From the NCBI GenBank assembly GCA_016719785.1, contig JADJYJ010000028.1:1-64000 (forward strand): a stretch of DNA of 64,000 bases. Direction: 5' to 3'. This DNA comes from Candidatus Amarolinea dominans. Its GTDB lineage: Bacteria; Chloroflexota; Anaerolineae; SSC4; Amarolineaceae. Below the pieces are notes generated by a model. The model did no database searches. It was not told the origin of the DNA and worked only from the letters and a program-made list of their open reading frames with translations. Below, one piece after another: positions 37,683 to 46,712 of this stretch; the stretch's first letter is position 1, and each line of letters begins with the position of its first letter. A program made the translations under genes and the position numbers.

Positions 37683-37991
37683 TTATCCCCTGAGCGTGTC
37701 GAGTTCGTCCAGGTTGACGGTTCCCCGGATGCGATAGATCGCAATGATCAGGGCCAGGCCGACGGCGGCTTCGGCCGCGGCCACAGCGATGACAAAAATT
37801 GCAAAGAGCTGGCCGGTCAACTCCATCGGATTGCCGAAACGCCAGAAGGCGACCAGGTTGATGTTGACCGCATTGAGGATCAGCTCGACACCCATCAGCA
37901 CGCCAACGGCGTTACGGCGGGCCAGTGCGCCAAAGAGGCCGATGGCAAACAGTGCGGCCGCCAGAGTGAGATACCAGGAGAGTGGAATCAT
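37683..37991 (-). CDS. nuoK: NADH-quinone oxidoreductase subunit K
   Basis: 102 residues, three helices, with the conserved glutamates in GVLMGVELILNAVNINLVAF and AAAEAAVGLALIIAIYR. A typical length for NuoK. It follows nuoJ by 21 bp. Confidence 0.97.
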   Translation of the reverse strand: MIPLSWYLTLAAALFAIGLFGALARRNAVGVLMGVELILNAVNINLVAFWRFGNPMELTGQLFAIFVIAVAAAEAAVGLALIIAIYRIRGTVNLDELDTLRG

Positions 37992-38012
37992 GAGAATCTC
38001 TCGCTTTCTCGC

Positions 38013-38528
38013 CTATGCCCGTTCGCGGGCGATCATGATCGAGCCGATCAGTGCAATCAGCAGCAGGACAGAGACCACCTCGAAGGGCACCAGGTAGCTG
38101 CCGACGAAGTCAATGCCCAGGCGGGCAATGGCATCGGTGGGCACGGCCTGAACAGTGACGGGCCAGGCAACGCCGCGCAGAATGGTGTTCATAAAAACGA
38201 AGAGGAAGACGGCGCCGATGGCGACGGCTGCCCCCTGCGCATTGAGGCGCCCGGCCTGGCTGGTGATGCCGCGGCTCAGCATGATAGCGAAGACGATGAG
38301 GGTAGCAATGGCGCCGATGTAGACGAGCACCTGTGTCACGGCCAGAAATTCGGCTTCGAGCAGGATGTAGACGCCAGCCACCCCAAAGAAAGCCGCGGTG
38401 AGGCACAGCGACGCATGAAACAGGTTGCGCAGCAGCACTGTGAGCAAGGCGGACGCGATGATGAAAGCCGCAATGCCAAGAAATACGGCTTGCTCAACCG
38501 TTGGCAACGGAAAGGGGAGAGTGGGCAT
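38013..38528 (-). CDS. nuoJ: NADH-quinone oxidoreductase subunit J
   Basis: 171 residues, five helices; conserved FLAVTQVLVYIGAIATLIVFA with FFGVAGVYILLEAE before it. Start ATG is preceded by GGAGG seven bases upstream. nuoI would be expected directly before it but is absent; a hairpin fills that position. Confidence 0.96.
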   Translation of the reverse strand: MPTLPFPLPTVEQAVFLGIAAFIIASALLTVLLRNLFHASLCLTAAFFGVAGVYILLEAEFLAVTQVLVYIGAIATLIVFAIMLSRGITSQAGRLNAQGAAVAIGAVFLFVFMNTILRGVAWPVTVQAVPTDAIARLGIDFVGSYLVPFEVVSVLLLIALIGSIMIARERA

Positions 38529-38550
38529 AGAGACTCCTCCGAACGCAAAC

Positions 38551-38590
38551 TAAAACCGGGACTGGCAACCTTCAGCGGCGCAGTCCCGGT
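38551..38590 (-). terminator. Hairpin with T-run between nuoH and nuoJ
   Basis: On the minus strand ACCGGGACTG, a 16-base loop and CAGTCCCGGT form a perfect 10-bp stem followed by TTTTAGTTTG. It begins 6 bp past the nuoH stop and 22 bp before the nuoJ start, so it may partly terminate or attenuate transcription, or stabilise the upstream message. Confidence 0.6.
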
Positions 38591-38596
38591 GTGATG

Positions 38597-39814
38597 TCAA
38601 ATGCGCACCGGCGGGGGGCCGATTTTCTCCGAAAACACCGGCATGGGGGCGCTACCACCCTGTGCGGCCAAGCGCAGACTGCGTCCAACCACGCCCAGGC
38701 CCAAGACCAGGCCGCCGAGTTGCAGGACGAAGAGGGCAACGGTCTGCACAATGGGGCCACCCGGCAACTTGACAGCCAGGGCGACGGTGAAGACAGCGAC
38801 CAGGCCCAGGGGCACCATCACCTTCCAGGCCAGGTTCATCATCTGGTCAATGCGCAGGCGCGGGAAGGTGGCGCGGACCCACATGTTGAGGTACATCACA
38901 AAGATGACCTTGATGCCAAAGTAGAAGATTCCCAGGAGCGGCACCTGCTCGACAAAGGGACCTTGCCAGCCGCCCAGGAAGAGCGTGGTGGCGATGGCGC
39001 TCAGGATGAAGGTGTTGAGGAAGAACGCCAGGTAGAACCAGGCGAACTTCATGCCGCTGTACTCAACGTTGTAGCCGGAGACGATTTCCGATTCGGCCTC
39101 CAGCAAGTCGAACGGGGTGCGCTCGCCTTCGGCCAGGGCGGAGACAAAGTAGAGCACGAACGACAGCGGCATGATGAAGGCATTCCAGCCGAAGCCGGCC
39201 AGCCCGCCCTGCGCCTGGGCGATGCCGTTCATGGACATGGTGCTGGCCACGATGACCACGCTCAGGATGGCGAGGATCATGGGAACTTCGTAGCTCAAGA
39301 GCTGCGCCACCACGCGGAAGCCGCCGAGCAAGGCGTACTTGTTGTTGGAACCCCAGCCGGCCATCAGCACCGACATGATGGCGATGGAGCCGAGAGCCAC
39401 GATGTAGAGCGCGCCGATGCCCATGTCTGCGCCGACGAAGTGCGGCGCCAGCGGAATGGCGCCGAAGAGCATGAGCACCGCGAAGACGGCCAGGACAGGA
39501 GCGGCGTTGAACGTCACCTTGTCGGCCGCAGTCGGCGTGATATCCTCTTTGGTCAGCAGCTTCATGGCGTCGGCCACAGTTTGCAGCAGGCCATAGGGGC
39601 CAGCGCGATTAGGGCCGAGGCGGTCCTGGATACGGCCGGCCACCTTGCGCTCCAGCCAGATCAGCCCGAGCACCAGGATCAGGGCGAAGATCAGGATGAC
39701 GGTGGCTCTGATAGTCAGGTTGATGAAAACCGCCAGCCCTGGCGCCAGCCCCCATCCCACCAGGACTCCTTCCAGCCATGCGCCGATACGAGAGGGATCC
39801 AGGATGATGTCCAT
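38597..39814 (-). CDS. nuoH: NADH-quinone oxidoreductase subunit H
   Basis: 405 residues: LIWLERKVAGRIQDRLGPNR, GLLQTVADAMKLLTKED, the quinone-channel loop ALAEGERTPFDLLEAESEIV (family hallmark), and RATFPRLRIDQMM. Start ATG 39814 overlaps the nuoA stop by one base (TAATG), so translation is coupled. NuoH links the quinone site to the membrane arm. Confidence 0.97.
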   Translation of the reverse strand: MDIILDPSRIGAWLEGVLVGWGLAPGLAVFINLTIRATVILIFALILVLGLIWLERKVAGRIQDRLGPNRAGPYGLLQTVADAMKLLTKEDITPTAADKVTFNAAPVLAVFAVLMLFGAIPLAPHFVGADMGIGALYIVALGSIAIMSVLMAGWGSNNKYALLGGFRVVAQLLSYEVPMILAILSVVIVASTMSMNGIAQAQGGLAGFGWNAFIMPLSFVLYFVSALAEGERTPFDLLEAESEIVSGYNVEYSGMKFAWFYLAFFLNTFILSAIATTLFLGGWQGPFVEQVPLLGIFYFGIKVIFVMYLNMWVRATFPRLRIDQMMNLAWKVMVPLGLVAVFTVALAVKLPGGPIVQTVALFVLQLGGLVLGLGVVGRSLRLAAQGGSAPMPVFSEKIGPPPVRI

Positions 39815-40173
39815 TATTGCCACTCCAACGCGTTCTTGCGCCAGGCATAGGCCAGCCCGCCAACCAAGATCAGAATGAAGATTGCCGCCTCCATGAGTGC
39901 CCACAGATCGAGCCGGCCATAGGCCACCGCCCACGGGAACAGGAAGACGGCTTCGATGTCGAAGATGACGAAGATCAGAGCAAAGAGGTAGTACTGGGCC
40001 TTGAATTGCACCCAGGTATCGCCCATCGTCTCGACACCGCACTCATAGGTGGATAGCTTGATTGGGTTGGGTCTCTTGGGGCGTAAGAGCCACGCGACGA
40101 GTAAACCAACAATGGGGAAGCCAATACCGACGGCTGAGAGGATTCCGACAAACGCATAGGTTTCTAAATTCAT
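39814..40173 (-). CDS. nuoA: NADH-quinone oxidoreductase subunit A
   Basis: 119 residues, three helices; KLSTYECGVETMGDTWVQF and FALIFVIFDIEAVFLFPWA are diagnostic. Start ATG 40173 follows GAGGACGCCT. First gene of the nuo string, with a promoter about 100 bp upstream. Confidence 0.97.
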   Translation of the reverse strand: MNLETYAFVGILSAVGIGFPIVGLLVAWLLRPKRPNPIKLSTYECGVETMGDTWVQFKAQYYLFALIFVIFDIEAVFLFPWAVAYGRLDLWALMEAAIFILILVGGLAYAWRKNALEWQ

Positions 40174-40270
40174 AGGCGTCCTCACCAGTGTAACGGAGTG
40201 GGTTGCACAAGCAAGTCACGGCGACCACGTAGTCGCGCAGCAACCTGTAAGCCTTGTGACAATTGTCGCG

Positions 40271-40299
40271 ATTATACCATAGGACAATCTAATTGAAAA
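40271..40299 (-). promoter_or_regulatory. Promoter of the nuoA-N cluster
   Basis: On the minus strand TTTTCA (40299-40294), 17-bp spacer, TATAAT (40276-40271); predicted leader about 90 nt to nuoA. Confidence 0.65.
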
Positions 40300-40318
40300 G
40301 ATTTGGAGTTGACCTTGT

Positions 40319-41164
40319 TCAGGCCAGGCGCGGGCACAGCCAGGCGCCAGAGACGACCCAGCGATTGCTATCGGGCTGATAGCGCAGCTCGAAGGTGTCG
40401 CCCAGGGCCGTCTGCACCAGGACACAATGCCAGATGCCATCGTCCGCGCGCTCGACCCAGCGGCGGCCGGTAGCCGTCACCACGTGCATCTCGCCGCGCC
40501 AGCTAAACGCGCGTGGATGGACCTGCGCGTCCGGCGAGCGCCAGGCGTCCACGGCGGCCGGTGTCCAGGCGCCGGCCGCGGGGGGGCGCAGGTCGCCGCT
40601 GTGTGCAGCCGTCTGACGGGCACTGGCCGCGGCGGCGTCCAGCGGCTCGGTCGGCATCCCAGGGTCCGCGGCTCGTTGCGGCCGCTGCTGTTCCAGGTAG
40701 CGCAAAATCATGGCCAGGGCTGCATCAGCCGACAGGCGCTTGTTGCCGACGCGGTCCGCGTGCCAGACATGACGCTCGGCCCATTCCGCGTCGGGCGCGG
40801 AGAGATGCAGATGGGCCAGGCCAACCGGCTTATCCGGCGTGCCGCCGCCTGGCCCGGCAATGCCGGTGACCGAGACGGCGATGTCCGCGCCAAAGGCGCG
40901 TCGCGCGCCCTGGGCCATCTGGCGCGCCACTTCGGCGCTGACCGCGCCCTTGCTCAGCAGCGTATTGTGCTCAACGCCCAGCACATGCTCTTTGGCCGAG
41001 TAGGCATAGGTGACAGCGCTGCCCAGAAAGTAGGCGGAGCTGCCGGGTATGTCGGTCAGGCGGTCGCCGATTTGACCGCCGGTGCATGACTCGGCCAGGG
41101 CGACCGTCAACCCCAACGTGGTCAACAAGGCCCCGATCTTCACTTCGATGGTATCTGCGTTCAT
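40319..41164 (-). CDS. pncC: Nicotinamide-nucleotide amidase (CinA C-terminal domain) fused to a DUF6504-like domain
   Basis: The first ~165 residues match PncC/CinA-C: LTVALAESCTGGQIGDRLT, GSAVTYAYSAKEHVLGV, SVTGIAGPGGGTPDKPVG. This enzyme deamidates NMN in the pyridine-nucleotide cycle. The last ~75 residues (RAFSWRGEMHVVTATGRRWV, WHCVLVQTALGDTFELRY) resemble a DUF6504-type beta domain, joined by a Pro/Ala linker. The start is uncertain between two adjacent ATGs just after GAGGAG. The fusion is unusual; the appended domain has no known activity. Confidence 0.88.
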   Translation of the reverse strand: MNADTIEVKIGALLTTLGLTVALAESCTGGQIGDRLTDIPGSSAYFLGSAVTYAYSAKEHVLGVEHNTLLSKGAVSAEVARQMAQGARRAFGADIAVSVTGIAGPGGGTPDKPVGLAHLHLSAPDAEWAERHVWHADRVGNKRLSADAALAMILRYLEQQRPQRAADPGMPTEPLDAAAASARQTAAHSGDLRPPAAGAWTPAAVDAWRSPDAQVHPRAFSWRGEMHVVTATGRRWVERADDGIWHCVLVQTALGDTFELRYQPDSNRWVVSGAWLCPRLA

Positions 41165-41200
41165 CATCTCCTCAGTTGCCGGCGGTCAGGGCTTGCGCAG

Positions 41201-42622
41201 TCACCGAGACCTCGGAAGCCCGTCTGCCAGCGGCAGGCGCAGGGTGAAGGTGCTGCCTTTGCCCAACTCGCTGCGTACTTCGATGTCGCCGCCATGCGCC
41301 TGCGCCACCCAGTGAACGATGGAGAGACCCAGGCCGGTGCCCCCCAGGCGGCGGGAACGGGCGCGATCGGCCCGGAAGAAACGCTCGAAGATGTGCGGCA
41401 GGTCATTTTCGGCGATGCCGATGCCGGTGTCGGTCACTTCGATGCGCACCTGCGCCGATTCACGGTACAGCGCCAGGGTGATCATGCCGCCCGCAGGCGT
41501 GTATTTGATGGCATTGTCAATCAGGTTGAGCAACAGTTGGCGCAGGCGGTCCACGTCGCCCATGATCTGCGCCTGATCTTCGTGCCCCAGGCGCAGTTCC
41601 ACCTGACCCTGGGCCATCATCACGCCCTGGCGGAAAACATCCAGGAGCAGGGTGTCGAGTTCAACCGGCGCCCGGTTCAGGACATGGCCGGCGTCGGCCT
41701 GGGCCAACAGCAAGAGATCGCCCACCATGCGGGTCATGCGCCTGGCTTCGGTTTCGATTTCGGCCAGGGCCTCCTGGCGCAGCTCTGCGTCCTCGATGGC
41801 GCCCCGCTTGAGCAGGTCAAGGTTGCCCTGGATGGTGGTGAGCGGCGTGCGCAGTTCGTGCGACACATCGCCCACCAGGCGCTGCTGTGTCTGAAACAGG
41901 TGATCGAGGCGCGTGAGCATTTCATTGAAGGTCTCGGCCAGCCGGCTGACTTCGTCGCCGGAGTCAGGGATGGCGATGCGCTCGGCCAGGTTCTCGGTGC
42001 GGCCGATGCGGCGCGCGGTGGCGGTGATGTCGTCAATGGGCCGCAGCGCCGAGCGCGCCAGGAGGGCGCCGCCGAGGGCAGTGCCAATGATGCCGAGCAC
42101 ACTGATCAGGTAGAGCGCGGTGCGCACCCGCCCCAGCATGTTTTGCATGTCAACCAGCGATTGACCGATCTGCAGTACGCCCACGATGTCCCCATTGGTG
42201 TGATGGATGGGCATGGAGTAGACATGAATCGGCGTGCCCTGTTGACGCAGCGTATAGTAGCCGCTTTGCCCTTTCAGGTTGCGATCCAACATCTCCTGGC
42301 TGATAGGCAGGATTTGATCCATGTTCTTCAGGTTGGGCGAGCGTTGATAGATGACGCCGTCGGGGGTTAGAACCTGGGCATAGACTTGCGTGGCAAAGAC
42401 GACCCGCGGCAGCAGGGAGGTGTCGTCGCGGCGCACGGCCGCCATCGGGTCGAGCTCCAGCTCGATGACGGCTGCGGCCTGTTCACCCTGGCCTTTCAGG
42501 GTGTTACTGACATCGGCCAGGATCGCGTTGGTCAGAAACGAATAAAGCCCGAAGCTGAACAGCAGCAGCATGGCGCCCAGGAGTGCGCTGTACCAGACGG
42601 TCAGGCGAAAGCGGATAGACAT
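41201..42622 (-). CDS. Membrane sensor histidine kinase
   Basis: 473 residues: one N-terminal helix, ~130 extracytoplasmic residues, a second helix near 175-195, HAMP, HisKA with SHELRTPLTTIQGNL (phosphorylated His), and HATPase with LLLNLIDNAIKYTPAGG, DTGIGIAE and GTGLGLSIV. The response regulator gene ends 11 bp upstream, so the two form one operon. The signal is not evident. Confidence 0.95.
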   Translation of the reverse strand: MSIRFRLTVWYSALLGAMLLLFSFGLYSFLTNAILADVSNTLKGQGEQAAAVIELELDPMAAVRRDDTSLLPRVVFATQVYAQVLTPDGVIYQRSPNLKNMDQILPISQEMLDRNLKGQSGYYTLRQQGTPIHVYSMPIHHTNGDIVGVLQIGQSLVDMQNMLGRVRTALYLISVLGIIGTALGGALLARSALRPIDDITATARRIGRTENLAERIAIPDSGDEVSRLAETFNEMLTRLDHLFQTQQRLVGDVSHELRTPLTTIQGNLDLLKRGAIEDAELRQEALAEIETEARRMTRMVGDLLLLAQADAGHVLNRAPVELDTLLLDVFRQGVMMAQGQVELRLGHEDQAQIMGDVDRLRQLLLNLIDNAIKYTPAGGMITLALYRESAQVRIEVTDTGIGIAENDLPHIFERFFRADRARSRRLGGTGLGLSIVHWVAQAHGGDIEVRSELGKGSTFTLRLPLADGLPRSR

Positions 42623-42633
42623 GATGCCTGCTT

Positions 42634-43314
42634 CTATTCCTCGCGCAGGACGTAGCCCACCCCGCGCACCGTTTGCAGCAGGCGTGGTTCGCCGTTGGCT
42701 TCCAACTTGGTGCGCAGGTAGCGAATGTAGACCTCGATGATATTCGACTCGCCGCCAAAGTCATAGTCCCAGATGCGCTCATAGATGATGTCGCGCGTCA
42801 GCACCTGGCGCGGGTGTTGCATGAAAAGCTGCAGCACATCGAACTCTTTGGCGGTCAGCTCCAGGCGACGCGTGCCGCGCAGTACCTCGCGCGTGGCGTA
42901 GTTGAGCACGAGATCGCCGAAGCGAACCTCCTCGCGTGGGACCGTGTTGACGCGCACGCGGCGCAGGAGGGCGCGGATGCGCGCCAGCAGCTCTTCGAAG
43001 CTGAACGGCTTGGAAATGTAACCATCGGCGCCGCTGTCCAGGCCAGCCACGCGATCGGGAATGGAATCTTTGGCCGTCAGCATGACGATGGGGACATCGC
43101 TGGCCGCGCGCAACCGCCGGCACACCTCCAGCCCGTCAATGCCCGGCAGCATGATGTCCAGGATGACGAGGTCGGGCGGGGTGTCACGGGCCATTTGCAG
43201 GCCGTTTTCTCCATCCACCGCGACATCTACCGTGTAGCCTTCGTAGAGCAGGCCACGGCGCAGCAGGTTGGCAATCTTCGGTTCATCTTCGACAACAAGG
43301 ATTCGATCGCTCAT
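42634..43314 (-). CDS. OmpR-family response regulator
   Basis: 226 residues: receiver domain with ILVVEDEP, phospho-Asp in LVILDIMLPGIDGLEV and VMLTAKDS, then a winged-helix output domain (LTAKEFDVLQLFMQHPRQVL, IIEVYIRYLRTKLE, VRGVGYVL). Start ATG 43314 opens the canonical MSDRILVVEDEP; earlier in-frame Met is unlikely. Cognate to the kinase downstream. Confidence 0.95.
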   Translation of the reverse strand: MSDRILVVEDEPKIANLLRRGLLYEGYTVDVAVDGENGLQMARDTPPDLVILDIMLPGIDGLEVCRRLRAASDVPIVMLTAKDSIPDRVAGLDSGADGYISKPFSFEELLARIRALLRRVRVNTVPREEVRFGDLVLNYATREVLRGTRRLELTAKEFDVLQLFMQHPRQVLTRDIIYERIWDYDFGGESNIIEVYIRYLRTKLEANGEPRLLQTVRGVGYVLREE

Positions 43315-43343
43315 GTTGACTCGGTAATTGTGGATTTGCAGAA

Positions 43344-44169
43344 TCAGGCGCCCGCACCCAACACCGGGCACGGAACGTAGCGGGCGAAATAGCCCTCTAC
43401 CAGGCGGTCGAACAGCACGGGCTGTTCATCCATGGGTAAATGACTGGCACGTGGCACGATGGGCCAGGTGTGCGCCAGGGATGCGCCGTGCGGCCAGGCG
43501 GGCATCGGCCACAGGCACGGTCAGGTCGTGCGCGCCGGTGATGACCAGGGTGGGCGCCTGAATGCCCGACAGCTCGGCGCTCAGGTCAGAACTGAGAATG
43601 GCCCGCAGGCTGCCGGCCACGGCTTCCGGCGCGGCGCGGGCCAGGTCAACGATATTGCGGCGCAAGGCCGCGCCGCGGAAAAAGCGCGCGTCGGCGAAGA
43701 AGGTCTGCTGCCCGATGCGCGCCAGCAGGTGCGAACGCTGCGAGAGGTGCAGCACATGCTGGCCCAGGCGGGAACGGAGAAAGGCGCCCAGCCCAGGGCC
43801 GACGTTTCCGGTGATGACCGGGTTGGAGAGCACCAGGCCGCTGACCAGGTCGGGGTAGGTCAGCGCCAGTTGCAGGGCGATCAGCCCCCCCATCGAATGG
43901 CCCACGATGACGACCGGCGTTTGCGTCATCTGCGCCAGGAACGCGCTGACTACGGCCGCGTAGCTTGGCGCCGTGAAATCGAAGTCAGGGGAGGGCCGGC
44001 TGGAATCACCAAAGCCAGGCAAGTCCAGGCTGATGACGTGATAGGCCGGCGCCAGGCGCCGGGCGGTGCGTTGCCACATGCGCAAGGAGCTGGCCCAGCC
44101 GTGCAAACAGAGCACCGCGGCCCCGTGGCCGTCGGCTTGATAGTTCAATTGCAGATCGCGAACAAGCAT
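43344..44169 (-). CDS. Alpha/beta-hydrolase (frameshifted before the catalytic histidine)
   Basis: Hydrolase-fold motifs: VLCLHGWASSLRMW (oxyanion hole), nucleophile in VVIVGHSMGGLIALQLAL, and LVITGAHDLTVP (acid). The frame stops soon after GAHLA, but skipping one base of GGG 43461-43463 continues IVPRASHLPMDEQPVLF, which contains the catalytic His, and ends at 43344. A TATAAT -10 element at 44191-44186 overlaps the upstream ATG 44187, so ATG 44169 (MLVRDLQLNY) is the likelier start on a near-leaderless transcript. Substrate unknown. Confidence 0.82.
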
Positions 44170-44185
44170 GGTTGGCACAAACGAC

Positions 44186-44191
44186 ATTATA
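44186..44191 (-). promoter_or_regulatory. -10 element of the hydrolase promoter
   Basis: TATAAT on the minus strand, with TTGCTA 19 bp upstream as a possible weak -35. It overlaps the first ATG of the frame, which decides the start codon of the hydrolase gene. Confidence 0.5.
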
Positions 44192-44264
44192 GCACAAGGC
44201 AAAACGAAGATAGCAAAAGAAAAGATGAAGAAATGATTAAAAGCGCAAGAATGGTATTCCCCTA

Positions 44265-44293
44265 CTGGCAAAATCCAGGGCAACTGGTATAAT
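44265..44293 (+). promoter_or_regulatory. Promoter of the MoxR-DUF58 operon
   Basis: CTGGCA (44265-44270), 17-bp spacer, TATAAT (44288-44293). Transcription should begin near 44300, at the left foot of a long inverted repeat. Confidence 0.75.
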
Positions 44294-44305
44294 GCCACGA
44301 TTCTT

Positions 44306-44387
44306 AGGAGCCGTCACGAAACAAGTGTTGTATCTGCGCCCCTTTGGCAAGCGTGAGAGTTGCGATCATTATTTCATGACGGCTCCT
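44306..44387 (+). promoter_or_regulatory. Long 5'-leader inverted repeat before MoxR
   Basis: AGGAGCCGTCACGAAA (44306-44321) and TTTCATGACGGCTCCT (44372-44387) pair over 15 of 16 positions around a 50-base loop. The left arm begins within about ten bases of the predicted transcription start and the right arm ends 38 bp before the moxR ATG. No riboswitch class is recognised; a post-transcriptional control element is possible. Confidence 0.65.
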
Positions 44388-44425
44388 TGGCATGGCGCAC
44401 AAAGACGAAAAGATAGAGGAGAAGT

Positions 44426-45379
44426 ATGAACCCAGTCGAATTCCTGGCCGAGCGCATGGTTGCCAATGTGGAAAAAGTCATCATCGGCAAGCGCGCCGAG
44501 GTGAAGAGCACCCTGATTGGCCTGCTGTGTGAAGGGCACCTGCTGATTGAAGATGTGCCGGGCGTCGGCAAGACGATGCTGGCCCGCTCGATTGCGCGTT
44601 CCATCGGTTGCAGTTTCAAGCGTATTCAGTTCACTCCAGACATGTTGCCCAGTGACGTGACCGGCGTGTCGGTTTTCAACCAACGCGATCGCGAGTTCGA
44701 ATTTCGCCCTGGCCCCATCATGGCACAGATTGTGCTGGCGGACGAGATCAACCGCGCCACACCCAAGACGCAGGCCGCGCTGTTGGAGGCGATGGAAGAG
44801 CGCCAGGTGACGGTAGACGGCATCACGCATCTGTTGCAGCGCCCGTTCCTGGTGCTGGCCACCCAGAACCCCATCGAGTACGAAGGCACGTTTCCGCTGC
44901 CCGAAGCTCAGGTTGACCGCTTCATGATGCGCATCAGCCTGGGCTACCCAACCCAGGCCGACGAGATTGCCATCCTGAACTCGCAGCAGACTCATCATCC
45001 CATCGAGGACATCGAGCAGGTGATCTCGGCCGAGGATCTCATGGCGGCCCAGCGAGCGGTCAAGGAGGTGTACATGGACGACCTGATCAAGGAGTACATT
45101 GTGCTGCTGACCAGCGCGACGCGCAAGCATCCTGATGTTTACCTGGGCGCCAGCCCGCGCGGCAGCCTGGCCCTCTACAAGACGTCTCGTGCCCGCGCCG
45201 CGATCGAGAGTCGCAACTACGTGATTCCCGATGACATCAAGGCCCTAGCCGATGCCACCTTGTCCCATCGCCTCATCATCAGCCCGTCGGCGCGTATCAA
45301 GAATGTGGATGCGCGCGCGATCGTGAGCGAGGTGCTCGATTCGGTGCCGGTGCCGGGCACGCGTGTCAAGACCCGCTGA
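44426..45379 (+). CDS. MoxR-type AAA+ ATPase
   Basis: 317 residues: HLLIEDVPGVGKTMLARSIA (Walker A), LADEINRATPKTQAALLEAM (Walker B), the family FLVLATQNPIEYEGTFPLPE and QVDRFMMRISLGYP. GAGGAG seven bases before the ATG. MoxR ATPases act as chaperone-like partners of von Willebrand/DUF58 proteins; the downstream DUF58 gene follows by 32 bp. The usual transglutaminase third gene is missing. Confidence 0.96.
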   Translation: MNPVEFLAERMVANVEKVIIGKRAEVKSTLIGLLCEGHLLIEDVPGVGKTMLARSIARSIGCSFKRIQFTPDMLPSDVTGVSVFNQRDREFEFRPGPIMAQIVLADEINRATPKTQAALLEAMEERQVTVDGITHLLQRPFLVLATQNPIEYEGTFPLPEAQVDRFMMRISLGYPTQADEIAILNSQQTHHPIEDIEQVISAEDLMAAQRAVKEVYMDDLIKEYIVLLTSATRKHPDVYLGASPRGSLALYKTSRARAAIESRNYVIPDDIKALADATLSHRLIISPSARIKNVDARAIVSEVLDSVPVPGTRVKTR

Positions 45380-45411
45380 GGGTCATCGTCTCGACTTTGG
45401 ACACTTGATTC

Positions 45412-46689
45412 ATGATGCGTCGTCTCTGGGGAATTCTCATCGGCTGGCTGTTGAGCCTGGCCTTTGCGCTAAACACCGGGCGGGATCTCGCCTGGAATAT
45501 CTTCTATTTGATCACTGCGACCATCCTGTTGAGCGCGCTGTGGGCCTATACCAACGTCAACTGGGTACGCGTGGGGCGTTTTACGCGTGCCCGCCGCGCC
45601 CAGGTGGGTAAACTGGCCGAGGAACAGTTCGAGGTGCGCAATCTGAGCCGGCTGCCTAAGCTATGGCTGGAGGTGCGCGATTTCTCGACCCTTCCCGGCC
45701 ATCATGCCAGCCATGTGGTCAGTTCCCTGGGCGGACAGCGCCGCCAACGCTGGATGGTGCGCACGGTGTGCCAGCAGCGCGGGCGTTTCATGCTTGGCCC
45801 GCTGACCCTGAGCAGCGGCGACCCGCTGGGCCTGTTCCGCTTCAGCCGCACGCTGCCCGCCACTTCGCCCATCGTGGTCTATCCGATCACGGTGGACATT
45901 CCGGCCTTCAGCCCGCCCATTGGCATCCTGACCGGCGGCGATGCCATGCGCCGGCGCACGCATTATGTCACCACCAACGTCTCCGGTGTGCGCGACTATG
46001 AACCGGGTGACAGCTACAACCGCATCCACTGGCGGTCGGTGGCCCGCACCGGACGCCTGGTGGTCAAGGAGTTCGAGCTGGACCCCACGGCCGATCTGTG
46101 GTTGATTGTGGACATGGATCGCAGTGTGCAGGTGGCCGCGCCCTGGCAGCCGGTGGAGCACGACGAAGGCCCGGCCATTTTATGGAGGGACAGCCCGCGT
46201 GACATCACCCTGGCGCCGAGCACTGAGGAGTACGCGGTGTCGGTGGCCGCCTCCCTGGCCCGCCATTTCATCATGCGCAATCGCTCCGTGGGACTGGTGG
46301 CGCATAGCCGTCATCGTGAGGTGCTGCAGGCCGATCGCGGTGAACGGCAGTTGACCAAAATTCTGGAGACGCTGGCGGTGATCGAGACGCTGGGCAACAT
46401 CCCCTTCAGCCAGGTGTTGACCGGCGAAGGCCAATCGTTGTCACGCCACACCACCTTGATCGTCATCACCGCCTCGCCCGACCCAACCTGGGTGGCCGCG
46501 CTGCGTGACCTGCAGCGCCGCGGCGTTTACAGCGTGGCAGTGGTGATTGACGCCGCCAGCTTCGGCCCCAGCCTGCCCAGCAGCACCGTCGTGTCCGAAC
46601 TCATGGCCAGCGGCATCGTCAGCTACCTGGTCAAACGGGACGACCTCCTCAACGAGGCGCTCACCCTGCCAACCCAGGCGCGTACGTAA
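45412..46689 (+). CDS. DUF58-domain membrane protein
   Basis: 425 residues with two N-terminal helices (about 7-45), a beta-rich middle, and the DUF58 hallmark VSGVRDYEPGDSYNRIHWRS followed by VVKEFELDPTADLWLIVDMD. Partner of the MoxR ATPase just upstream, same operon. The start ATG-ATG has only a poor RBS and may rely on coupling. Confidence 0.93.
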   Translation: MMRRLWGILIGWLLSLAFALNTGRDLAWNIFYLITATILLSALWAYTNVNWVRVGRFTRARRAQVGKLAEEQFEVRNLSRLPKLWLEVRDFSTLPGHHASHVVSSLGGQRRQRWMVRTVCQQRGRFMLGPLTLSSGDPLGLFRFSRTLPATSPIVVYPITVDIPAFSPPIGILTGGDAMRRRTHYVTTNVSGVRDYEPGDSYNRIHWRSVARTGRLVVKEFELDPTADLWLIVDMDRSVQVAAPWQPVEHDEGPAILWRDSPRDITLAPSTEEYAVSVAASLARHFIMRNRSVGLVAHSRHREVLQADRGERQLTKILETLAVIETLGNIPFSQVLTGEGQSLSRHTTLIVITASPDPTWVAALRDLQRRGVYSVAVVIDAASFGPSLPSSTVVSELMASGIVSYLVKRDDLLNEALTLPTQART

Positions 46690-46712
46690 ATTTTCGGTTT
46701 TCGCTCTTCCCT

